Below are positions 1-6,009 of a stretch of 6,480 nt of DNA, piece by piece. Within the stretch, counting starts at the first letter, position 1; each line of letters begins with the position of its first letter. The notes under the pieces were generated by a model. The model saw only the letters and a program-made list of their open reading frames with translations. It searched no databases and was not told the origin of the DNA. The position numbers were made by a program, and so were the translations under genes. Origin of the DNA: Bacteroidaceae bacterium (GTDB lineage Bacteria > Bacteroidota > Bacteroidia > Bacteroidales > Bacteroidaceae); assembly GCA_028709135.1 (NCBI GenBank), contig JAQVXN010000114.1, positions 1 to 6,480 of the forward strand, given 5' to 3'.

Positions 1-327
1 ATCCAAATTAAAATCAGTTTGAAAATGCTTCAGAATACAATGAAAATAATGGGGAATATACCTCACATCATCGTCGGCAATAAGTATGATGTCGCCACCT
101 GCATTTTTAAGGGCATTGTTTCGATTTGCAGCCAAACCACGACCTCTTAAAGAAACAACTCGAACATCATCTCTATTAAAATTACAATCTTTTAAAAGTT
201 CCAACATTTTGTCGTCAGAATACTGAAAAGAGACCAAATAACTCACGTTCTCCATTTTAGGTAAGAAAACACGTGAAACTTGTTTCACTCTTTCATCAAA
301 CGTGCAAATCAGAACTTCAAGAGTCAT
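1..327 (-). CDS. Family-2 glycosyltransferase, 3' end outside window (partial)
   Basis: The minus strand reads open from an ATG at 327-325 to the left edge, giving 109 residues with no stop, so the C-terminal part is missing. The protein begins MTLEVLICTFDERV and carries LRGRGLAANRNNAL near residues 59-72 and a DDD acidic triplet near 85-87. This is the N-terminal nucleotide-sugar-binding half of a GT-A fold, family-2-like glycosyltransferase, in which the acidic triplet binds the metal and sugar nucleotide. The start is supported because its ATG overlaps the TGA stop of the preceding gene (ATGA, 4 bp) and because the N-terminus aligns without gaps, apart from one residue, to the neighbouring glycosyltransferase. 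About 45% of positions are identical by hand count, so the two are paralogues. It probably adds one sugar of a surface polysaccharide repeat unit at the cytoplasmic face of the membrane. Donor and acceptor cannot be told. Confidence 0.85.
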   Translation of the reverse strand, partial: MTLEVLICTFDERVKQVSRVFLPKMENVSYLVSFQYSDDKMLELLKDCNFNRDDVRVVSLRGRGLAANRNNALKNAGGDIILIADDDVRYIPHYFHCILKHFQTDFNLD

Positions 328-1148
328 TTCTTATGTTTTGGAGATGTATTTTTGATATAAATAATTCCTTGCAGCATATGATTAAAAAGGGGCAGGAAAT
401 GGGCCATCTTTTTGTGAAATGAAGCAAAAGCAAACTGAAAGGCCTTTTCATAGGCAAGCATACCATAAACATAATATAAAAGGGCGCCGAAAGAGCGTTG
501 TACTTTAGTATCAACAAATATCAGGCGAGATAGAAAAATTGCTGACGTTTGTATAATTTCCTTAGGGAAATAACGAATGGTGAATCCTTTGCGACGAGCG
601 TTTTCTAACCAAATTTGCTCTTCGTAGCAAGACAGATAATGAGAACCTAATCCAAAACGAGAATCAAAGGACAATACGCCTTGTACTTTTTTGCGACGAG
701 ATACCATTTCAATTGTTAGTACGGGAAGTAAATCCTTAAATGTCTTATAATCGCGCTGAACATCATCATATTGGCGCAAATCACGGCCCATATAAGTCTT
801 TGTTTTAAAGAGGGCAATATCAATATCTGTATTGTTTTCAAAAGCTTCCAAAATAGTATTCACAGTGGAAGGAAGAAATCGAATATCGTCGTCAATTAAA
901 TAAACAAGGTCAGACTGCGCATATTTCAGAGCGTTATTACGATTTGCAGAGAGGCCCTCCCCTCGCAGTTTTACAAATGTAACATCAGAACGATTGATTA
1001 AATTCTCTGGTATGAGTTTCAAATAATCATCTTTTGTGTATTGAAATGAAACCACATAGTGTACGTTTTCCTGCTGTGGCATCAACAGATCCGTCATTCT
1101 TACAATGCGGGTATTCATGGTGCATATTAAAATATCCAGCGTTAACAT
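324..1148 (-). CDS. Family-2 glycosyltransferase (polysaccharide biosynthesis)
   Basis: A complete 274-residue GT-A type glycosyltransferase. Visible landmarks are the first beta strand LTLDILICT (residues 2-10), LRGEGLSANRNNALK (61-75), the IDDDIRF acidic triplet (D86-D88) for metal and nucleotide-sugar binding, and FGLGSHYLSCYEEQIW (165-180). In family-2 enzymes the acidic pair in that last segment (E176/E177) usually supplies the catalytic base. The C-terminal part (about 200-263) is rich in aromatic and hydrophobic residues and may sit on the membrane, but I see no clear transmembrane helix. The ATG at 1148 overlaps the upstream aminotransferase stop by 7 bp, and its TGA overlaps the next ATG by 4 bp, so translation is probably coupled along the operon. 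An internal ATG at codon 11 is unlikely as the start, because the paralogue at 1-327 shares the first ten residues. Family is clear; sugar specificity is unknown. Confidence 0.9.
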   Translation of the reverse strand: MLTLDILICTMNTRIVRMTDLLMPQQENVHYVVSFQYTKDDYLKLIPENLINRSDVTFVKLRGEGLSANRNNALKYAQSDLVYLIDDDIRFLPSTVNTILEAFENNTDIDIALFKTKTYMGRDLRQYDDVQRDYKTFKDLLPVLTIEMVSRRKKVQGVLSFDSRFGLGSHYLSCYEEQIWLENARRKGFTIRYFPKEIIQTSAIFLSRLIFVDTKVQRSFGALLYYVYGMLAYEKAFQFAFASFHKKMAHFLPLFNHMLQGIIYIKNTSPKHKK

Positions 1149-2257
1149 ACAAAATCATTTAATGTAGTGATTATATAATTTATTTCTTCTTCGCTTAACG
1201 ATTGGTTGAGCGGAATACTGACCTGATTCCTGCAAATATGCTCAGCAACGGGGAATGAAAGATTATTAAATTCTTGATATGCCTTTTGCAAATGCGGAGG
1301 GATAGGATAATGTATTAATGTCTCTATATCTTTTTCTTTAAGATAGCTACGCAGAGTATCGCGCTTGGAACAAAGAATCGGGAAAATATGATACACACTT
1401 TCATCCCATTTAACTCCTCCATTATAAGGGAGTTCTAGCTTTTTATTTCTGATCTCCGTAAAATATCTGTACGCCATTTTTTGACGACATTTATTATCAT
1501 AATCCAGACGTTTCAATTTTATGCGAAGTACGGCCGCCTGAATTTCATCAAGACGACTATTGATGCCTTTCTCTTCATGTACATATTTACGACTCATGCC
1601 ATAATTGGCCAACTCATTGGCATAGTCTATCACAGCTTTGTCGTTTGTGACAATAGCTCCACCATCACCCAAGGCGCCCAAATTTTTTCCTGGGTAAAAA
1701 CTGAAACCGGCTGCATCGCCGCATGCACCTGCACGCTTTCCATCCTCTGCGATTGCTCCATGAGCTTGCGCTGCATCTTCAATTACTTTCAAACCATATT
1801 GTTGAGCCAACAGACGGATTGTACTCATTCGACAAACTTTCCCATAAAGATGTACAGGCAAAATTGCCTTAGTATGTGAATTTATCAATGGTTCTATAAG
1901 TGTTTCATCAATTAGAAAATCGTCTGTCCTGACATCGCAAAGTACAGGGCGCAAACCAGCCCTGTTAATGGCTTCAATAGAAGCAATAAAAGTAAAAGCA
2001 GGAACAATAACCTCATCGTCGGCCTTCCAACCTAATAGATCTTTATATGATTTCAATATAAGAGTAAGAGCGTCTAACCCATTGGCCGTACCCAAACAAT
2101 AAGAAGTACCACAAAAATCTGCAAATTCACGTTCAAAAGCATGTGTCTCTGAACCATATAGAAACCATCCAACATCAATCACATGTTTAATTGTGCGACT
2201 TAAATCAGGCTCAAAAGTCTGCGTTATTTTTTGCAAATCCAAATATTTGATTTTCAT
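1142..2257 (-). CDS. DegT/DnrJ/EryC1/StrS PLP-dependent sugar aminotransferase (FdtB/QdtB-like)
   Basis: A full-length (371 residues) fold-type I aminotransferase of the sugar-nucleotide family. N-terminal landmarks are GSETHAFEREFADFCG (35-50), LGTANGLDAL (55-64) and the EVIVPAFTFIA strand (82-92). EDAAQAHGA (160-168) holds the Asp that contacts the PLP nitrogen. FSFYPGKNLGALGDGGA (185-201) has K191 as the PLP Schiff-base lysine. Towards the C-terminus are GINSRLDEIQAA (231-242), YHIFPI (289-294) and HYPIPPHLQKAY (316-327); the last resembles what I recall of FdtB and QdtB, which aminate C3 of dTDP-3-keto-6-deoxyhexoses using glutamate. The two upstream genes, an FdtA/QdtA-type ketoisomerase and an acyltransferase, support that role: this enzyme would make dTDP-3-amino-3,6-dideoxy-galactose or -glucose in the cytoplasm. 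It starts 3 bp after the acyltransferase stop. C4-aminating relatives share the fold, so the C3 assignment rests mainly on context. Confidence 0.88.
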   Translation of the reverse strand: MKIKYLDLQKITQTFEPDLSRTIKHVIDVGWFLYGSETHAFEREFADFCGTSYCLGTANGLDALTLILKSYKDLLGWKADDEVIVPAFTFIASIEAINRAGLRPVLCDVRTDDFLIDETLIEPLINSHTKAILPVHLYGKVCRMSTIRLLAQQYGLKVIEDAAQAHGAIAEDGKRAGACGDAAGFSFYPGKNLGALGDGGAIVTNDKAVIDYANELANYGMSRKYVHEEKGINSRLDEIQAAVLRIKLKRLDYDNKCRQKMAYRYFTEIRNKKLELPYNGGVKWDESVYHIFPILCSKRDTLRSYLKEKDIETLIHYPIPPHLQKAYQEFNNLSFPVAEHICRNQVSIPLNQSLSEEEINYIITTLNDFVC

Positions 2258-2260
2258 TAC

Positions 2261-3208
2261 TTACAAATCTATTTCATACTGATCATAACATATGGCCCTT
2301 CCACCAAATCCTTCTTTCTGAAAAAGAAGTCCATTGTTAAGGTAGGTGCCTTCATGTTCCGTCGAAATTCCAAAATCCAAATAGTGATATGACTTGCATT
2401 CGCTGGCTTTGATCATTGTTTGGAATAGTAAATCGAGAGCTCCCAAATCGCGCCCTATGTCATTTGATGCAATGTATTGGACATGTATGACTTCCTTTGT
2501 AAGATATGTCACACAACCTGCAACAATCTTACGATCATATAAAGCCGTGATAAGTTTAATATTATCTGGAAAATGAGATTTTAATAATTTGATTTCATCG
2601 ATGGAATGTACCGGCTTACAATCATGATACTTTAGCAATACCGTCGATAGAATAATCCAAAAAGCATTCCAGTCATTTGCATCTTTTGATTCACGTACTG
2701 TAATTCCGTTATTTTGAGCTCTAGTCGCATGACGCTTTCTAAGTGTAGAAAGTTCTAACGGTTTTTGTAAATCTATTGTAGAGGAAATCGCACGTGCCAC
2801 CGTATGGGCATTTTTCCGAAATAACCAATATAAATCCTCTTGTGCCGGATATGTATGATAAATGTAAGGAATAGGCTTATAGATAAATTTTCTAGTTAAA
2901 AAGGTATCTTTATAATATTCCAAAGCAGTATCAAGCATTTCTTCAACTTGAATATAATTAACTTCCGGATGTGCAATCAATCCACCATAAGTTAGTCCCC
3001 CGTGTGAATATACAGTATTATCAGTAAAGTTAGCCGGCAAACAACCTTGTAGCTTCCCTTTTTCCAGAAAAAGAAGAGAACAATCCCGATATCGACTACG
3101 ATGATAATCCATATAGTCGCGTAATAAAAGAAATGTTCCGTTTTTCGAATTCAGAATCAATTCATTCCATTCCTGTTTATATTTATCGTCGTATTTTACA
3201 ATTTGCAT
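2261..3208 (-). CDS. FemAB-like/GNAT-type acyltransferase of amino-sugar biosynthesis
   Basis: A 315-residue protein with the layout of the FemAB-like (Acetyltransf_6) branch of the GNAT superfamily. An N-terminal part holds NGTFLLLRDYMDYHRSRY (23-40) and YSHGGLTYGGLI (67-78). The C-terminal acyltransferase domain holds IVAGCVTYL (228-236), IHVQYIAS (241-248), LGALDLLFQ (255-263), YLDFGISTE (276-284) and LLFQKEGFGGR (294-304). From its place between the 3,4-ketoisomerase and the aminotransferase, I infer that it N-acylates the 3-amino group of the dTDP-amino-sugar, probably from acetyl-CoA. The acyltransferases known for this step (FdtC, QdtC) are as I recall left-handed beta-helix proteins, so this would be an alternative enzyme. 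Its ATG lies inside the end of the ketoisomerase gene, overlapping by 13 bp, which suggests coupled translation. The acyl group, and whether the target is a nucleotide sugar or a lipid-linked sugar, cannot be read from the sequence. Confidence 0.8.
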   Translation of the reverse strand: MQIVKYDDKYKQEWNELILNSKNGTFLLLRDYMDYHRSRYRDCSLLFLEKGKLQGCLPANFTDNTVYSHGGLTYGGLIAHPEVNYIQVEEMLDTALEYYKDTFLTRKFIYKPIPYIYHTYPAQEDLYWLFRKNAHTVARAISSTIDLQKPLELSTLRKRHATRAQNNGITVRESKDANDWNAFWIILSTVLLKYHDCKPVHSIDEIKLLKSHFPDNIKLITALYDRKIVAGCVTYLTKEVIHVQYIASNDIGRDLGALDLLFQTMIKASECKSYHYLDFGISTEHEGTYLNNGLLFQKEGFGGRAICYDQYEIDL

Positions 3209-3711
3209 CTTACTTGTTTTAAATACGTCTGATAATCACTAATATATCCATTTTTATCATATTCCATGGAGGCTGCAACAACACATACAGTGCCTGGTTT
3301 GAAATTTCGAAGTACGCACCAAACACCTGCCTTGACAACGATACCACAATTTGGAGATGAAAGCGAAAACACATGGTGGTATGTGCCATCGTCAACATAA
3401 ATATCAAAAGCTCCAGATACTGGAAAAATGGCCTCGGAACATTTCCAATGAGCATGACCACCTCGTTCCGCTTCTGCAGGAACGCCATAAATCCAGAATA
3501 TCCTTTTGATTTCAAAAGGAATGTCCATGCCTCCTTCAGCAAAGCATAAAGTGCCTCGCTCATCTGAAAACGGTTTCAGGTTGATCAAGTCGCAATCTAC
3601 GTGTCCTTCTATAGTCTCGTACATCATGTCTTTCTTTGCCACAAATTTAGCCAAAGAAAATGGTTTTTCTACAATTTCTCTCAGATTTTTGTTTTTTTGA
3701 TGGTTTAACAT
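3196..3711 (-). CDS. FdtA/QdtA-family dTDP-4-keto-6-deoxyglucose 3,4-ketoisomerase (WxcM-like cupin)
   Basis: A single-domain cupin of 171 residues. It should convert dTDP-4-keto-6-deoxyglucose to the 3-keto isomer in the cytoplasm, the first committed step to 3-amino-3,6-dideoxyhexoses. Family marks are FSDERGTL (48-55), IPFEIKRIFWIYGVP (64-78), the active-site RGGHAH with H86 and H88, VSGAFDIYVDDG (98-109), VWCVLRNF (130-137) and GYISDYQTYLK (155-165). Oddities: relatives are about 140 residues, so the first 29 residues (MLNHQKNK..., basic) are extra. Starting at the Met pair M29/M30 (ATGs at 3627 and 3624) would give 142-143 residues, and I cannot decide between the starts because neither has a clear ribosome binding site. 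The residue after W131 is Cys, where FdtA has His and other relatives Arg, so the galacto or gluco product is uncertain. It is the first gene of the operon, preceded by a long non-coding stretch, and its end overlaps the acyltransferase by 13 bp. Confidence 0.88.
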   Translation of the reverse strand: MLNHQKNKNLREIVEKPFSLAKFVAKKDMMYETIEGHVDCDLINLKPFSDERGTLCFAEGGMDIPFEIKRIFWIYGVPAEAERGGHAHWKCSEAIFPVSGAFDIYVDDGTYHHVFSLSSPNCGIVVKAGVWCVLRNFKPGTVCVVAASMEYDKNGYISDYQTYLKQVRCKL

Positions 3712-3853
3712 GTCCTAAAAATGCCGAACATAATAGAGTTATATCTTTGAGGTTAAGTTTCTTACTATTCGTCAATAAAAACTTGTTCTGAATAAACTAT
3801 TTCTTAACAGAACCATTATGAAACTTATATATAATTGTAGGACATCTAATTTG

Positions 3854-3932
3854 TGACGCGGTGCGTTTCTTTTGTGACGCGACGCGTTTTTTTCATGACG
3901 CACTGCGTTTCTTTTGTGACGCAGTGCGTCAC
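3854..3932. repeat. Four tandem 21-bp units with a TGACGC...GCGT dyad
   Basis: TGACGC begins at 3854, 3875, 3896 and 3917, an exact 21-bp period. The 15-bp cores on the plus strand are TGACGCGGTGCGTTT, TGACGCGACGCGTTT, TGACGCACTGCGTTT and TGACGCAGTGCGTCA, and the first three are joined by a T-rich spacer (CTTTTG or a close variant). The last unit is a perfect 17-bp palindrome with its flanks, GTGACGCAGTGCGTCAC (3916-3932). Units 3 and 4 are also complementary to each other, 13 bp perfect (3896-3908 with 3919-3931), leaving a 10-nt loop. No T-run follows on either strand, so it is not an intrinsic terminator. The position, about 140-220 bp before the ketoisomerase start and downstream of the preceding terminator, fits an operator or upstream activator array. 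A dispersed intergenic palindrome family is the main alternative. Confidence 0.85.
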
Positions 3933-4251
3933 CAACTTTGATTGAGCATGTAAAAATGGGGGAAACACGATCAAATCAATTCTTTGAAAGCAACGAGTTT
4001 ATTTTACGTCCTGAGCATTGAATCGGAACAATTTGTTAAACCCCAACTTTACTGACAGTGCCGAGAATTCCCCATAAAATAAGTTATACAAATGTGTCAA
4101 ATCACCTTTCTTAAGTTATATTGTGTACTAATTGTACAGAATAGAGTGCTTTAGAAATTGCATATTGATGTATTTATGTATTTTGACGAACTCAAATAGA
4201 ACAAGCAGACCATTCTTTATGAAGTTCTTACCTTGTAATTATAAATAAAGA

Positions 4252-4293
4252 AAATGTGGTTTTGGTTACATCAGTAATCCCAAAACCACATTT
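4252..4293 (-). terminator. Intrinsic terminator of the regulator/acyl-CoA synthetase unit
   Basis: On the minus strand AAATGTGGTTTTGG (4293-4280) pairs perfectly with CCAAAACCACATTT (4265-4252), a 14-bp stem. Inside the 14-nt loop TTAC and GTAA can pair as well around a TGAT tetraloop, after a 2-nt bulge. The stem is followed by TTTTCTTTATTT, the expected U-rich tail in minus-strand RNA. It lies 46 bp past the stop codon of the synthetase. The plus-strand side has no T-run, so termination should work in the minus direction only. Confidence 0.9.
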
Positions 4294-4339
4294 ATCATTA
4301 GTCCTTTTTATCGATAAACGTAAAAAGCAATGAATTCAA

Positions 4340-6001
4340 TTAATCTTTTGATTTATGATCTTCTCGAATGGCTACACGTCGGATTTTTCCACTAATCGTT
4401 TTTGGCAATTCATCAACAAATTCTACAACGCGCGGATACTTATAGGGTGCTGTGACTTGTTTTACATAATTTTGGATTTCTTTTGCCAATTCGTCTCCGG
4501 CTTTGTCCTTATACTCTTTAGATAAAACGATGGTTGCTTTAACCACTTGACCGCGAATGGGATCAGGTACTCCTGTAATTGCGCATTCTACAACTGCGGG
4601 ATGCGTCATTACTGCACTTTCTACTTCAAAGGGGCCTATACGGTAACCGGAACTTTTAATTACATCATCAGCACGACCGACAAACCAAAAATAGCCATCT
4701 TCATCTCTCCAAGCCATATCGCCTGTATAGTAAATACCGTCATGCCAAACTTCATCTGTAAGTTTCTTGTCACGATAATACTCTTTGAACAATCCGAGAG
4801 GTTTTCCTTTATCTGTATGAATAACTATTTGTCCCTGTTCTCCTGCTTCCACACTCCTACCCTCTTCATCAATAAGATCAACGTCATATTGTGGATTTGG
4901 AACTCCCATACTTCCTGGTTTTGGAGTCATCCATGGAAATGTGGCAATTGTTAAGGTTGTTTCAGTTTGACCAAAACCCTCCATGAGTTTAATTCCTGTC
5001 AGACGTTTGAATTCATTAAATACAGAAGGGTTCAAAGCCTCTCCAGCAATTGTACAGTATTGAAGTGACGACAAATCATATTTTGACAAATCTTCACGAA
5101 TCAGAAAACGAAATACTGTAGGAGGGGCACAAAGAGATGTAACGTGGTACTGTTCAATTTTATGCAGAATATCAGGAGACGTAAATTTATGATGGTCATA
5201 AACAAAAACGTTAGCACCAACAAACCATTGTCCATATAATTTCCCCCAAACAGCTTTGCCCCACCCTGTGTCAGCAACTGTAAGATGCAAGCTGTCCGGG
5301 TGAAGATTGTGCCAAACAGAGCCGGTGACGATATGTCCAAGCGGGTATGTAAAATCGTGAACAACCATTTTAGGTTCTCCGGATGTGCCACTCGTGAAAT
5401 ATAATAAGGAATAATCGTCGTTTGTATTAACAAAAGCAGGGCGCTTAAAAGGAGCTGCATGTTCAATGCCTTTTGTAAAATCCTTGAATTCTTTAGGAAT
5501 TAAAGGGCCCACGCTAACAATTTGTTTCACAGTCGGACATTCAGGCATTGCCTTAAGAATATGGTCCGTTATGACTTTTTCTCCTGCAGTAATAATAGCT
5601 TTAATCGAAGCTCGTTGGCAGCGATATACAATATCTTGATTAGTCAGTAAATGAGTGGCAGGAATGCAAACTGCACCTAACTTATGGAGAGCTATAATTG
5701 AGAACCAGAATTCATAGCGACGTTTTAGAATAAGCATCACCATGTCGCCCTTACCAATTCCGAGAGATTGAAAATAAGACGCTGTTTGGTCTGAATAATA
5801 TTTGATATCCTTAAATGTAAACTGACGATAGTCGTCTTGGTCATTTGTCCAAAGCAAAGCTTTTCGTTCAGGTTCTATACGTGCCCATTCGTCTACTACA
5901 TCGTAAGCAAAATTAAAATTTTCGGGCACATTAATATGTAAATTTTTAATAAAATCCTCTTGAGAGGTAAAATGAGTTTGTGATAAATATTTTTCCAGCA
6001 T
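4340..6001 (-). CDS. AMP-forming acyl-CoA synthetase (medium-chain/ACSM-like, ANL superfamily)
   Basis: A complete 553-residue adenylate-forming enzyme that activates a carboxylic acid with ATP and transfers it to CoA in the cytoplasm. The ordered motifs are all present: the P-loop YFTSGTSGEPK (201-211), ADTGWGKAVWGKLYGQW (243-259, the DTGW signature of medium-chain synthetases), EGFGQTETT (341-349), YYTGDMA (424-430), the hinge VGRADDVIKSSGYRIGP (441-457), and PKTISGKIRR (533-542) with K539 as the adenylation lysine. The N-terminus EDFIKNLHINVPENFNFAYDVVDEWA also fits this family. The length is normal and nothing is broken. It starts 8 bp after the XRE/cupin regulator stop and ends at a strong terminator, so the two form one unit. 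The acid substrate is not readable from the motifs; a short- to medium-chain or branched fatty acid, or an aromatic acid, is plausible. A database name of acetyl-CoA synthetase would be looser than the evidence allows. Confidence 0.92.
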   Translation of the reverse strand: MLEKYLSQTHFTSQEDFIKNLHINVPENFNFAYDVVDEWARIEPERKALLWTNDQDDYRQFTFKDIKYYSDQTASYFQSLGIGKGDMVMLILKRRYEFWFSIIALHKLGAVCIPATHLLTNQDIVYRCQRASIKAIITAGEKVITDHILKAMPECPTVKQIVSVGPLIPKEFKDFTKGIEHAAPFKRPAFVNTNDDYSLLYFTSGTSGEPKMVVHDFTYPLGHIVTGSVWHNLHPDSLHLTVADTGWGKAVWGKLYGQWFVGANVFVYDHHKFTSPDILHKIEQYHVTSLCAPPTVFRFLIREDLSKYDLSSLQYCTIAGEALNPSVFNEFKRLTGIKLMEGFGQTETTLTIATFPWMTPKPGSMGVPNPQYDVDLIDEEGRSVEAGEQGQIVIHTDKGKPLGLFKEYYRDKKLTDEVWHDGIYYTGDMAWRDEDGYFWFVGRADDVIKSSGYRIGPFEVESAVMTHPAVVECAITGVPDPIRGQVVKATIVLSKEYKDKAGDELAKEIQNYVKQVTAPYKYPRVVEFVDELPKTISGKIRRVAIREDHKSKD

Positions 6002-6009
6002 GAGTTTTT

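Larger units (their letters stand above)
3712..4339. other. 628-bp intergenic region between the two operons
   Basis: I see no gene here on either strand and no recognisable remnant of one. It contains the terminator of the acyl-CoA synthetase unit (4252-4293) and the 21-bp tandem repeats (3854-3932). The promoter of the polysaccharide operon should lie between them and 3711. The Bacteroidetes -7 consensus TAnnTTTG has no perfect minus-strand match. The nearest are TAAGTTTC (3827-3820, just downstream of the repeats in the direction of transcription) and TATGTTCG (about 20 bp before the ATG), each one base off and neither with a good TTTG at the -33 position. The stretch 3933-4250 is AT-rich and holds only weak structure: a 9-bp direct repeat TAAGTTATA at 4080-4088 and 4112-4120, and the small dyad TGTAC-5-GTACA at 4124-4138. 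No UpxY-type antiterminator gene is present. Confidence 0.7.

Noticed and set aside
1481..1879. Plus-strand open frame of 132 codons
   Set aside because: It lies fully antisense within the aminotransferase, whose motifs are intact. Its translation is low-complexity and shows no family signal.
3219..3563. Minus-strand open frame of 114 codons
   Set aside because: It is an alternative frame inside the ketoisomerase gene, which has clear family motifs.
3742..3749. Exact TAnnTTTG (TATCTTTG) on the plus strand, resembling a Bacteroidetes -7 element
   Set aside because: It has no TTTG at the expected upstream distance, and no plus-strand gene follows, so it is probably chance.
3785..3813. Short dyad GTTCTG-17-CAGAAC in the leader of the polysaccharide operon
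   Set aside because: The six-base arms with a 17-base spacer cannot be extended and are expected by chance in this much sequence.
3854..3932. CRISPR array or plasmid iterons as an explanation of the 21-bp repeats
   Set aside because: The units are contiguous 21-mers without unique spacers of CRISPR length, and there is no cas, rep or partition gene nearby.
4304..4327. Inverted repeat CTTTTTA-10-TAAAAAG just after the synthetase stop
   Set aside because: It is a weak AT-only stem, and the strong terminator right after it explains the 3' end better.
3712..4339. Invertible promoter of the kind that controls capsule phase variation
   Set aside because: I found no pair of long inverted repeats flanking a segment, and no invertase gene is present in the window.
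4547..4954. Plus-strand open frame of 135 codons
   Set aside because: It is antisense to the conserved C-terminal half of the acyl-CoA synthetase, with no recognisable domain.
5101..5466. Minus-strand open frame of 121 codons with hydrophobic stretches
   Set aside because: It is an out-of-frame reading inside the acyl-CoA synthetase. The hydrophobic look comes from shifted codons.
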